Origin: JAGNHN01 sp964590645
GTDB lineage: Bacteria > Bacteroidota > Bacteroidia > Bacteroidales > JAGNHN01
DNA length: 64,000 nucleotides
Assembly (NCBI GenBank): GCA_964590645.1
Contig: CAZPYJ010000017.1
Span: forward strand, 1-64,000
Direction: 5' to 3'
The notes beneath the pieces were generated by a model, which was not told where the DNA came from, searched no databases, and saw nothing but the letters and a program-made list of their open reading frames with translations. Below, piece by piece: positions 16,331 through 24,387 of this stretch. The stretch's first letter is position 1. The number at the start of each line of letters is the position of its first letter. A program made the translations under genes and the position numbers.

Positions 16331-17407
16331 ATGAGTTTACGTGAAAAAGTGGGTCCGGGTGTAGCTACCGGTGACCAGGTACAGGAAATATTCAAGGATG
16401 CAAGGGCACATCATTATGCCATTCCCGCGGTCAATGTGGTAGGGTCGCATTCCCTGAATGCCGCCCTCGAGGCTGCAGCGATAGTGAAAGCACCCATCAT
16501 CATCCAGTTTTCCAATGGAGGCGCTGCTTTCTATGCCGGAAAAGGCCTGAAGAACGACAATGAGCAGGCTGCCATCGCAGGGGCGGTGGCAGGTGCTGAG
16601 TATATTCACCGGATTGCACCACTGTATGGGGTTCCGGTCATCATACATACAGACCACGCAGCAAGGAAGTTGCTTCCGTGGATCGATGGTTTGCTGGAGG
16701 CCGGGGAGGAATTCTACCAAAAGCACGGGAAACCCTTGTTTTCCAGTCATATGTTGGATCTTTCGGAAGAAGAGCTGGAAGAGAATATTGCCACTTGCAA
16801 AGCCTATCTGGAGAGAATGCATAAAATCGGGATGACCCTGGAAATTGAACTCGGGATCACCGGCGGGGAGGAAGACGGGGTGGACAATACCGGAATCGAC
16901 AGCACTAAGCTGTACACCCAGCCGGAACACGTGGCCTATGCTTATGCGGAGCTGAGCAAGGTGAGCCCGCGTTTCACCATTGCCGCTTCCTTCGGGAATG
17001 TGCACGGGGTGTATAAACCGGGCAATGTGAGGTTGGAGCCGGTCATCCTGCGCAATTCACAGCAGTATATCAAAGAGCATTTTGGTACGGACGATAATCC
17101 GGTGGACTTTGTCTTCCACGGTGGATCAGGTTCTTCTCAGGAAAAGATCCGTGAAGCCATCTCTTATGGGGTGGTAAAAATGAACATTGATACGGATACA
17201 CAATGGGCTTTCTGGGATGGCGTCAGAAGTTATGAAGCCAAATACCACGATTTCCTGCAGGGCCAGATTGGCAATCCGGAAGGAGAGGATGTTCCCAACA
17301 AAAAATTCTATGATCCGCGCAAATGGGTGAGGGAAGGTGAGAAAGCAATGGCAGCCCGTCTGCAGATGGCCTTTGAGGATCTTAATTCGGTAGGACGCTA
17401 TTCCTGA
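16331..17407 (+). CDS. fbaA: Fructose-bisphosphate aldolase, class II
   Basis: 358 residues, cytoplasmic. It splits fructose 1,6-bisphosphate into glyceraldehyde-3-phosphate and dihydroxyacetone phosphate in glycolysis and runs the reverse in gluconeogenesis. IIHTDHA carries D108 and H109 (catalytic Asp and a zinc ligand); ELGITGGEEDGV, GNVHGVY and VFHGGSGS supply the other metal and phosphate ligands; the GGEEDGV insert and the length mark the E. coli FbaA-like (class IIA) branch. The start MSLREKVG is preferred over an in-frame upstream start because the region before it holds the -7 box. A bidirectional terminator follows. Confidence 0.95.
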   Translation: MSLREKVGPGVATGDQVQEIFKDARAHHYAIPAVNVVGSHSLNAALEAAAIVKAPIIIQFSNGGAAFYAGKGLKNDNEQAAIAGAVAGAEYIHRIAPLYGVPVIIHTDHAARKLLPWIDGLLEAGEEFYQKHGKPLFSSHMLDLSEEELEENIATCKAYLERMHKIGMTLEIELGITGGEEDGVDNTGIDSTKLYTQPEHVAYAYAELSKVSPRFTIAASFGNVHGVYKPGNVRLEPVILRNSQQYIKEHFGTDDNPVDFVFHGGSGSSQEKIREAISYGVVKMNIDTDTQWAFWDGVRSYEAKYHDFLQGQIGNPEGEDVPNKKFYDPRKWVREGEKAMAARLQMAFEDLNSVGRYS

Positions 17408-17434
17408 CTTTTCCGCTTTGTCTCCGTCAAAAAC

Positions 17435-17477
17435 AAGGCGGCTGATTCCTGAGAATGGATTCAGCCGCCTTTCTTTT
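17435..17477. terminator. Bidirectional terminator between fbaA and a UspA gene
   Basis: AAGGCGGCTGA pairs with TCAGCCGCCTT around a 15-nt loop. T-rich tails follow on both strands (TTCTTTT on plus, TTGTTTTT on minus), so it can end both converging transcripts. Confidence 0.85.
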
Positions 17478-17494
17478 CCTATCGCTCTCTCGCG

Positions 17495-18337
17495 TCAGAT
17501 GCTCAATTCCTTGGGTTGAGTACAGAGTACCGGATAAGGAGAATGGTTTACCATCTGCTGTGCATAGGGGCCCAGCCATAGGTTGGCTGTTGTTTTCTCC
17601 TGTTCTGTCATAATACTGATCAGATTGCAATCAATTTCTTCTGCGTACCGCAGGGTATCCTCAGTAATATTATCCACCTCCAGTGTGACCGCAGTATATC
17701 GGATTTCGTGTTCATCCAGGTATTTTTTGATCTGATCTATGTATCGATCCACCTTATCACGGACTGCATAAATCTGGGTGGTGTAAAGGCCGAGGATGTG
17801 TATCCGTGCATTAAACAACTTAGCGATCGCTGCGGTGAAGGGCACTTTCTGGCGGGTGTCCGGTGAGCTGTCGATGGGCATCACGACATTGCGCAAAGTG
17901 CGTTTGATGGGTGTGCCTTCCCGGATGGTGATGGTTGGGCAGGGGGCTGCGGTAACCAGCCGGAAAGCGTTACTCCCGATCCAGAACTCTTCAAAACCGC
18001 TGGTTCCGTGCGTTCCGCAAACGAGCAGCCAGGCTTTGAGCTTAATGGCCTCATCTACGATTTCACGGTAAACCTTTCCAAAGCGGATCTTATAGCGAAT
18101 CTCTCCTTCTTTCAGACGCCAGGCATACTTCTTGATCAGTCCTTCAAACAGCTTTTCGGCCTCTTCCACCTGTTCCTCTCCTTCCCCTTCTCCAAGCTTT
18201 CCTTCGCTTTCGGCACGGGCTACCCAGATCATCTGGATGTTGGCATTGGCTTTCTGTGCAATGGAAAGGGCGTGCTCCAGTGCATTGATGGAGCAGTCGG
18301 AAAAGTCAATGGCTACCAGTATTTCTCTTTTTTTCAT
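17495..18337 (-). CDS. Universal stress protein, tandem UspA domains
   Basis: 280 residues with two UspA folds. The first begins ILVAIDFSDCS and has the nucleotide-binding pattern GTHGTSG...GSNAFR with its G-x2-G-x9-G(S) spacing, so it can bind ATP. The second (from about residue 148, RNVVMPIDSS) lacks this signature (SIMTEQEKTTANLWLGPYA), as is common in Bacteroidota tandem forms. Cytoplasmic. It has a paralogue at 18804-19631 on the same strand, with a SPOR gene between. No function beyond the general stress role can be read from the sequence. Confidence 0.9.
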   Translation of the reverse strand: MKKREILVAIDFSDCSINALEHALSIAQKANANIQMIWVARAESEGKLGEGEGEEQVEEAEKLFEGLIKKYAWRLKEGEIRYKIRFGKVYREIVDEAIKLKAWLLVCGTHGTSGFEEFWIGSNAFRLVTAAPCPTITIREGTPIKRTLRNVVMPIDSSPDTRQKVPFTAAIAKLFNARIHILGLYTTQIYAVRDKVDRYIDQIKKYLDEHEIRYTAVTLEVDNITEDTLRYAEEIDCNLISIMTEQEKTTANLWLGPYAQQMVNHSPYPVLCTQPKELSI

Positions 18338-18369
18338 AATGATGAATATTGTTCGGATTAATGATGGGT

Positions 18370-18792
18370 TTAATGAAGGGGTGGAAACAACACCTGATCT
18401 TTGATCACAAAGGCGCTGGGATAATCAGCCTGTATCTTTCTTAAAAAACCTTCCGCTTCCAGACGGGTGCGGAAATCGCCTGCCCTTACCTTATAATTGG
18501 GCTCCTGGTAGGACACATACGCTTCTACTCCCGGGTAATTTGCTATAAACTGTTTGTACACTTCAAATGCCTGGCTTTTAGAATTGTGCCCGGAGTTAAA
18601 ATAAATCTGAATGCGAAATCCATCTATTTCCGGAAAAAGCTTACAAATGTCTCTATGTTTTTCCAACAGCAGTCTGATTTCGTCAGCTTGCTTTACGCTC
18701 ACCTGAGGGTGTTCCTGGGCAATCGGATTCAACGAGATTCCGGCCAAAAGGATACAGCAAAAGATGGCATTTTTGTTCAGTAATCTGCTCAT
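18370..18792 (-). CDS. Secreted SPOR-like domain protein
   Basis: 140 residues. It has a signal peptide (NKNAIFCCILLAGISLNPIAQ) and one SPOR-like domain (about 58-135) with FRIQIYFNSG, the helix AFEVYKQFIANYP, YKVRAGDF and a second helix FLRKIQADYP. SPOR domains bind glycan strands of peptidoglycan that lack stem peptides. This looks like a periplasmic septum- or wall-binding protein. It sits between two UspA genes (gaps of 32 and 11 nt), an unusual place that suggests a shared transcript. Confidence 0.75.
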   Translation of the reverse strand: MSRLLNKNAIFCCILLAGISLNPIAQEHPQVSVKQADEIRLLLEKHRDICKLFPEIDGFRIQIYFNSGHNSKSQAFEVYKQFIANYPGVEAYVSYQEPNYKVRAGDFRTRLEAEGFLRKIQADYPSAFVIKDQVLFPPLH

Positions 18793-18803
18793 TCAATCTG
18801 GAG

Positions 18804-19631
18804 TTAGTAGGTGTCGGCATTTACCGAAAGCACTGGAACAGAAGCATTGTTCACCATCTGGCGGGCATATTGCCCAAGCATCAGGCTGGAAGTGCTGCTG
18901 TCTTTTTCTGTCATAATGGCAATCAGATCCGCATCCGTCTCGGTGGCGAATTCAATGGTTGTCTGCGTGATGTTTTTTCCTTTTCGCCGCTCGCAGCTGG
19001 CTTTCTGGCCGGCCTTTTCAATCTCATTGCAGGCCCAGGCCGCATTCGATTCCACCTTCTTTTGCAGGGAGAGCAAATCAGTGGAAGATAAAGCCAAAAC
19101 GATCATCTCAGCCCCAAAGGCCTTGGCGAAGCGAATGACCACGGGCACCTTCAGTCGGGTATCTGCAGTGCTGTCCATAGGCAAAACGATTTTATTGACC
19201 GGGCGCTGGATGTCGTAGTTCAAAGGAACCGTAATGACCGGAACCGGGGCGCGACTGACAATTCGAAAGGCGTTGCTGCCGATCCAGTGCTGCTCAAACC
19301 CGGAAACACCGTGGCTACCTGCCACGATCAGGTCGGCCTTCCCGGCAGAAGCCAGTGCGGATACTTCACGGTACACCTTGCCTTTCTTCAGCTTGTATTC
19401 GATTTTGATGCTGCTGCAGGCCTGCTGCCGCTCGCTCATCAGTTCTTCAAATTGTTTCTTGACTTCCAGGCGGAGGTCCTTGGATATGGCTGTAAGGCTG
19501 GATGCCTCTGCGGTGTTGTCCACCCATACCATTTCAACTTCTGCTTCCAGCCTGCAGGCCATCTTCACGGCATAGTCAAGGGCGTGCAATGATCCTGTGG
19601 AAAAGTCTACTGCGCAAAGAATCTTTTTCAT
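18804..19631 (-). CDS. Universal stress protein, tandem UspA domains (paralogue)
   Basis: 275 residues from ATG 19631 (MKKILCAVDFSTGSL); eight more codons upstream are open but add nothing conserved. The first domain keeps VAGSHGVSGFE...IGSNAFR with G-x2-G-x9-G(S) spacing, the second (VNKIVLPMDSTADTR) does not. It resembles the protein at 17495-18337 along its whole length (both have FRIV/FRLV, MPIDSS/MPMDST and a TE(K/Q)xxxTxxLxLGxYA tail), so the two come from a duplication. First gene of the UspA-SPOR-UspA run; divergent from ruvB. Confidence 0.9.
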   Translation of the reverse strand: MKKILCAVDFSTGSLHALDYAVKMACRLEAEVEMVWVDNTAEASSLTAISKDLRLEVKKQFEELMSERQQACSSIKIEYKLKKGKVYREVSALASAGKADLIVAGSHGVSGFEQHWIGSNAFRIVSRAPVPVITVPLNYDIQRPVNKIVLPMDSTADTRLKVPVVIRFAKAFGAEMIVLALSSTDLLSLQKKVESNAAWACNEIEKAGQKASCERRKGKNITQTTIEFATETDADLIAIMTEKDSSTSSLMLGQYARQMVNNASVPVLSVNADTY

Positions 19632-19729
19632 CCTGGCTGGTCTTTTGCTAAACAAGGCTAAATTATGGCTATTTTTCCTATTTTCCCAAATCTGCGAGAA
19701 GACATTAAGCCAGTCAGGCCGGCTTTGCC

Positions 19730-19737
19730 TATTTTTG
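19730..19737 (+). promoter_or_regulatory. -7 box of ruvB
   Basis: TATTTTTG matches TAnnTTTG and lies 17 nt before ATG 19755. It supports that start over the longer in-frame opening at 19665. Confidence 0.45.
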
Positions 19738-19754
19738 CTTTAAAGTGCGATTCT

Positions 19755-20780
19755 ATGAATGAGCATCTGGATGCCAGTGGGGCAGGAATGACCCCCGCAG
19801 AGCGGGAAGTGGAGAATGTATTGCGGCCGGTGGCATTTGGGGACTTTGCCGGACAGGACAAGGTGGTGGAAAACCTCAAAATCTTCGTGGCTGCTGCCAG
19901 GCAAAGAGGGGAAGCCCTGGATCACGTACTGCTCCACGGTCCTCCGGGCCTGGGCAAGACTACCTTATCCCATATCATTGCCAATGAGCTGGGGGTAAAC
20001 ATCCGCATCACCTCAGGGCCTGTGCTGGATAAGCCCGGAGAGCTGGCGGGCCTGCTTACAAACCTGGAGGATAATGATGTCTTGTTTATCGATGAGATCC
20101 ATCGCCTGAGTCCTGTGGTGGAAGAATATCTCTATTCGGCGATGGAGGACTACCGGATTGATATTATGATTGATAGCGGCCCCAATGCCCGTTCGGTTCA
20201 GATCAGCCTCAGTCCATTCACACTGATCGGAGCTACCACCCGCTCCGGCTTGCTGACTGCACCCTTGCGATCCCGTTTTGGCATCAATGCACGACTGGCA
20301 TACTACGACAGCCATACCCTCACCGGTATTGTGCGTCGCTCCGCCGGGATATTGAAGGTAGCGATCAGTGATGCCGCAGCCAAAGAGATTTCTGGCCGGA
20401 GCCGGGGTACGCCGCGTATCGCCAACCTGCTGCTGCGCAGGGTGCGCGATTTTGCACAGGTAAAGGGCAATGGCAGCATCGATCTGGAGATTTCCCGCTA
20501 TGCACTGGAAGCCCTGAACGTGGATCAGTTTGGCCTGGATGAGATGGACAACCGCATCCTGGATGCCATTATCGTGAAATTCAAGGGCGGTCCGGTTGGT
20601 TTAAATACCATCGCTACAGCAGTAGGGGAAGATCCCGGCACCATAGAGGAAGTATATGAACCATTTCTGATACAGGAAGGCTTTCTGATGCGAACCCCGC
20701 GCGGAAGGGAAGTTACTGATAGGGCATACCAGCATTTGGGGCACAGCCGCCTCAGGGATAATCAAAACACCTTGTTCTGA
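19755..20780 (+). CDS. ruvB: Holliday junction branch migration helicase RuvB
   Basis: 341 residues, cytoplasmic. It is the hexameric AAA+ motor that drives branch migration with RuvA on Holliday junctions. Walker A GPPGLGKT (62-69), Walker B FIDEIHRL (111-118), sensor I GATTRSG (159-165), the arginine finger in LRSRFG, and a C-terminal winged helix (TIEEVYEPFLIQEGF, RTPRGR) are all present and the length is normal. The -7 box just upstream supports ATG 19755. queG starts 2 nt after the stop, so the two are probably co-transcribed. Confidence 0.97.
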   Translation: MNEHLDASGAGMTPAEREVENVLRPVAFGDFAGQDKVVENLKIFVAAARQRGEALDHVLLHGPPGLGKTTLSHIIANELGVNIRITSGPVLDKPGELAGLLTNLEDNDVLFIDEIHRLSPVVEEYLYSAMEDYRIDIMIDSGPNARSVQISLSPFTLIGATTRSGLLTAPLRSRFGINARLAYYDSHTLTGIVRRSAGILKVAISDAAAKEISGRSRGTPRIANLLLRRVRDFAQVKGNGSIDLEISRYALEALNVDQFGLDEMDNRILDAIIVKFKGGPVGLNTIATAVGEDPGTIEEVYEPFLIQEGFLMRTPRGREVTDRAYQHLGHSRLRDNQNTLF

Positions 20781-20782
20781 GA

Positions 20783-21742
20783 ATGAAAGCAGCTCCTCTC
20801 TCCCTTGATCAGAAGGAATCATTGAGGATACTGGCCCGGCAATGCGGCTTTGATGCCTGCGGCATTACAACCACAGCCCCACTGTTGGAAGAGGAAGAAA
20901 GGTACAGGCAGTGGCTGGCCGAAGGGCGACAGGGGGAGATGCAATGGCTGGAGAGGAATACCGGGAAGCGATTGGATCCAGGTAAACTGATGCCCGGAGC
21001 CAGGTCTGTCATCTGTCTCATTCACAACTATCAAGCTGAACAAGAAATCCACACAGGCTATAAAATTGCCCGATACGCTTACGGAGAGGACTATCATTTT
21101 GTGCTCAAAGAAAAAATGCGCCCCATCCTACAATGGCTTGAAAAACAAGGCTCAACAATCCACCGTGCTTTCACCGATTCGGCACCCCTGATGGAAAGAG
21201 CACTGGCTGCCCGGGCCGGTCTGGGATGGATTGGAAAAAACAGCCTGCTGTTGAACAGGGATGGAGGATCCTGGTTCTTTCTGGCCGAGATCCTCACCGA
21301 CCTCGACATTCCCCCTGATGAAGGAGGGATGCGTGACTACTGCGGGGGGTGCGTCCAATGCATTACCGCCTGCCCCACCCAGGCAATTACAGAAGCCCGG
21401 GTGCTGGATGCAAGGCGTTGCATTTCCTATCTGACCATTGAACTCAATAAAGAAAAACCCATCCCTGCAGACCTGGCCGGGCAGTATCAGGACTGGATTT
21501 TTGGATGCGACATCTGTCAGGAAGTATGCCCCTGGAACAGAGAAGTCAAACCGAATTCAGAAGCACGTTTTCAACCCACTTTCCGATTGATGGATTTACG
21601 GAAGCAGGATTGGGAGGAGATGGATGAAGGCCAGTTTCGCAACATCTTCAAAAAATCAGCCTTAATGCGCAGTGGCTGGAAAGGGCTGCAACGCAATATT
21701 GCGGCTCTGAAGGGAGAGGAAAGGAAGGGAAGGCCAGGCTGA
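20783..21742 (+). CDS. queG: Epoxyqueuosine reductase
   Basis: 319 residues, cytoplasmic. It performs the last step of queuosine synthesis, reducing epoxyqueuosine in tRNA with cobalamin and two [4Fe-4S] clusters. D133 in TDSAP is the conserved catalytic Asp. Cluster ligands are C187, C190, C193 and C197 (YCGGCVQCITACP) and C242, C245, C249 (GCDICQEVCPW) together with C213. No HEAT-repeat tail, so it is the short form. It starts 2 nt after ruvB and converges on the T9SS cargo gene at 21744 with a 1-nt gap. Confidence 0.93.
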   Translation: MKAAPLSLDQKESLRILARQCGFDACGITTTAPLLEEEERYRQWLAEGRQGEMQWLERNTGKRLDPGKLMPGARSVICLIHNYQAEQEIHTGYKIARYAYGEDYHFVLKEKMRPILQWLEKQGSTIHRAFTDSAPLMERALAARAGLGWIGKNSLLLNRDGGSWFFLAEILTDLDIPPDEGGMRDYCGGCVQCITACPTQAITEARVLDARRCISYLTIELNKEKPIPADLAGQYQDWIFGCDICQEVCPWNREVKPNSEARFQPTFRLMDLRKQDWEEMDEGQFRNIFKKSALMRSGWKGLQRNIAALKGEERKGRPG

Positions 21743-21743
21743 T

Positions 21744-22484
21744 TTATCTGCGGACAATCAGCTTGCGGGTGCTGATGGCTTCTCCCCTCACCCAGAGGGA
21801 ATAGAAATAAACCCCCTCATTCAGATCACTGACATTCAGCTGCAGGCTGCCATTGCCACCTTCCACAGGAATCGACCTGACCGCTGAGCCCAACAAATTC
21901 AGCAGACGCAATTCAGCCTGCTTGCCATAGGGCAGGATGTAATCGAAAGTAATGATGCTTTGGGCCGGGTTCGGATAAGCATTTGAAAAGCGAAATTCAC
22001 CCCGTGCAAAGCTCTCAGCCAGACCGGAAACATTATAGGCATAGTCCACAATAATGCGGATGCTGTCCGAAGGATTGTTTTCGTCGTAAAAGGTATAGGC
22101 TATGCGTGAAGTGCCTGTGATGCCCTGAGAGTAATACTCACCCAGAAAGTTCAGGGTGTCTGTTTCTCCGGCAGCCAGAGTGATCGCAGTGGGCGAAACA
22201 TAAACGTGGGGAGGGAAGCAAAGACCCCAGCAAAAGGTATTGTTCGTACCACTTACCAGATTCATTTCCGTCTTTTTGCAAAGAATGGGCAACGCGGATG
22301 AAGCGGTATTTTCCACATCCAGATCTGCAAAAATATCGGTATGCCCGGGCTCCTCCTGCAAGGTGATCACCATATCGTTGCTCAAAGCATTGCCCTGGGC
22401 ATCATACACTGCAATAGATTGAGCAGAGAGCACCATCGTCAATCCGAAGGCCAGAAACAAGGGGAGTAAATTTTTTATCATCAT
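21744..22484 (-). CDS. Secreted protein with T9SS type A sorting domain
   Basis: 246 residues. Signal peptide (to about residue 22, ending in VLSAQ), a beta-rich domain of about 140 residues with three cysteines (LPILCKKTEM, NTFCWGLCFPP), and a C-terminal type A sorting domain (FSNAYPNPAQSIITFDY ... LNEGVYFYSLWV ... TRKLIVRR). No enzymatic motif is seen; residues 93-155 look like an Ig-like fold. The function is unknown. Confidence 0.75.
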   Translation of the reverse strand: MMIKNLLPLFLAFGLTMVLSAQSIAVYDAQGNALSNDMVITLQEEPGHTDIFADLDVENTASSALPILCKKTEMNLVSGTNNTFCWGLCFPPHVYVSPTAITLAAGETDTLNFLGEYYSQGITGTSRIAYTFYDENNPSDSIRIIVDYAYNVSGLAESFARGEFRFSNAYPNPAQSIITFDYILPYGKQAELRLLNLLGSAVRSIPVEGGNGSLQLNVSDLNEGVYFYSLWVRGEAISTRKLIVRR

Positions 22485-22528
22485 CGACTACTGTTGTTAA
22501 GACTGAAACAGCCTGCTTTTCATACTCA

Positions 22529-22536
22529 CAAAAATA
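22529..22536 (-). promoter_or_regulatory. -7 box of the secreted protein at 21744-22484
   Basis: TATTTTTG on the minus strand matches TAnnTTTG, 44 nt before the ATG. No TTG at the expected -33 distance. Confidence 0.35.
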
Positions 22537-22641
22537 AATATTTCCCGGCACAATTCACGACATCCAGTTATAAAGTGCAACATTGTGTGGATGCTTCAGG
22601 AAATAGAGAGCGAAAGCGAATCATAGCTATATAAGATTTTA

Positions 22642-22649
22642 TATATTTG
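22642..22649 (+). promoter_or_regulatory. -7 box of the thioredoxin-like T9SS gene pair
   Basis: TATATTTG matches TAnnTTTG and lies 40 nt before ATG 22690. Confidence 0.45.
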
Positions 22650-22689
22650 GCGGTCAATCAAATCCAAGATATCTGTTAAATACATACCA

Positions 22690-24375
22690 ATGCGAAGAAT
22701 CCTTACCCTTTCGATTGCCTTGCTTTTAGGGGCCGTTTTTTCAATCAATGCCCAGGTACAGCGCAAAGTTCTGCTGGAGCATTTTACTCAGGCATCCTGT
22801 GGCCCCTGTGCTTTGTATAATCCCGGGATGCAGAGTATTGTGAATGCTTATCCTGATCGCATCGTTCCTGTAAAGTATCAGGTGTGGTGGCCGGGAAGCG
22901 ATCCGATGTACAACCACAATACGGCAGATGTGCAGGCAAGGGTAGCCTATTACCCTCCTTCTTTCGGGGTGCCGCATTCTCAGATTGACGGTGCCTGGTG
23001 GGGTGGGCATCCGGCCAATTGGACAATCGCAACCATCAATCAGCGCTACGCCATCACTTCTCCTTTCGAGATTGAAATTTCACATTCCATTCCGGCTACT
23101 CAGGACAGTGTATATGTGACAATGGTCATCCGCAGTCCGCAGGCCTGGACCGGCAGTGCCATTGAGCACATCGTGGTAGAAGAAGAGCATATTCATTTCA
23201 CCAGCTCTCCCGGTTCAAACGGAGAAACCGATTTTCACAATGTGATGAAAAAAATGTTGCCTACCAATGCCGGGACAGCCCTGCCGTCTACCTGGGCTGC
23301 CGGCGACTCTATGGTTCTTCAGGCGCACTGGGCTTTTGCCAATGTGTACAACGTGGAAGAGATCGCCGTAGCGGCCTTTATCCAGGATCCTGTCACCAAA
23401 TGGGTGCATCAGGCTGAATACAGTCCTCCCTTGCCCCCAAGTCCATTCTTTGATTATGATGTGGCTTCCCTCGAATTGAGTGGACTCCCCGGGGCAAGCT
23501 GCACCGGCAATATTTCTCCCGATCTCAAAATCAAAAATATGGGTGCTTTCGATCTGACCAGCCTGGATATCAAATACCAGGTAAACAATGGAACAGTAGG
23601 AACATACAGTTGGACCGGTAACCTGCCCTTTTACAGCGAAACCAGCATCAATATCCCGGGGATCACCTTTGCCGTACAAACTGCGAATGAACTGAAGGTC
23701 TGGGTAAGCAATCCGAACGGACAAAGTGATCAGAACGGAATAAATGATACCGTCACGGCCGGCATTTCCCAAGCCACTGCGGTAGCCAACAATATTGATC
23801 TGGTGCTGCGTACGGATAACAGTCCGGGAGAAATTACCTGGGAGCTCTTGGACGACCTGGGCAATGTACTCTACAGCGGAGGGCCTTATACTCAGAACCA
23901 AACGGTCTATAACCACAGCTTCAGCCTTCCCGCAACCGGATGCTATACTTTTGTGATGTATGATGCCGGCGGTGATGGCATCTGCTGCAGCAACGGGGTG
24001 GGATTTTACCGTCTCAGTGCCGCCTCCAGCCCGAATTTTATCACCGGAGGCACCTTCACCTCAGAGGAAAGGAATGAACTGGAAGTATTGACGGTTGGCC
24101 TGGAAAGAGCTATAAGCGCCCAATTCATTGAGTTCTTGCCCAACCCATTCAGCAATGAAGCCATCCTTCGTCTTTCCCTGCCACATCCAATGGAGGTACA
24201 GATGGAAGTATTCGACCTGAGTGGAAAGCAAATGATGCTTCTTCCATACCGGGTGCTGCCTGCCGGAGTGCAGGAATTGACCCTCGATGGGCGAGGCCTT
24301 GCTCCCGGGATGTACCTCTTGCAAGTGATGGGAGAAGGATTCCGTCATCAGGAAAAAATTCATATCATCCGTTAA
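22690..24375 (+). CDS. Omp28-like thioredoxin-fold protein with T9SS type A sorting domain (copy 1)
   Basis: 561 residues. Signal peptide ending in SINAQ; then an Omp28/thioredoxin-like domain beginning LLEHFTQASCGPCALYN, with a CGPC active-site motif; FHNVMKKMLP and a beta middle part; a region LRTDNSPGEITWELLDDLGN and YDAGGDGICCSNGVGFYRL, an acidic loop plus two adjacent cysteines; and a C-terminal type A sorting domain (FLPNPFSNEAIL ... LAPGMYLLQVMG). The CxxC suggests a surface disulfide oxidoreductase, but in this family redox activity is not established. A paralogue follows 12 nt downstream. Confidence 0.8.
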   Translation: MRRILTLSIALLLGAVFSINAQVQRKVLLEHFTQASCGPCALYNPGMQSIVNAYPDRIVPVKYQVWWPGSDPMYNHNTADVQARVAYYPPSFGVPHSQIDGAWWGGHPANWTIATINQRYAITSPFEIEISHSIPATQDSVYVTMVIRSPQAWTGSAIEHIVVEEEHIHFTSSPGSNGETDFHNVMKKMLPTNAGTALPSTWAAGDSMVLQAHWAFANVYNVEEIAVAAFIQDPVTKWVHQAEYSPPLPPSPFFDYDVASLELSGLPGASCTGNISPDLKIKNMGAFDLTSLDIKYQVNNGTVGTYSWTGNLPFYSETSINIPGITFAVQTANELKVWVSNPNGQSDQNGINDTVTAGISQATAVANNIDLVLRTDNSPGEITWELLDDLGNVLYSGGPYTQNQTVYNHSFSLPATGCYTFVMYDAGGDGICCSNGVGFYRLSAASSPNFITGGTFTSEERNELEVLTVGLERAISAQFIEFLPNPFSNEAILRLSLPHPMEVQMEVFDLSGKQMMLLPYRVLPAGVQELTLDGRGLAPGMYLLQVMGEGFRHQEKIHIIR

Positions 24376-24387
24376 ATCCTTAAAAAT

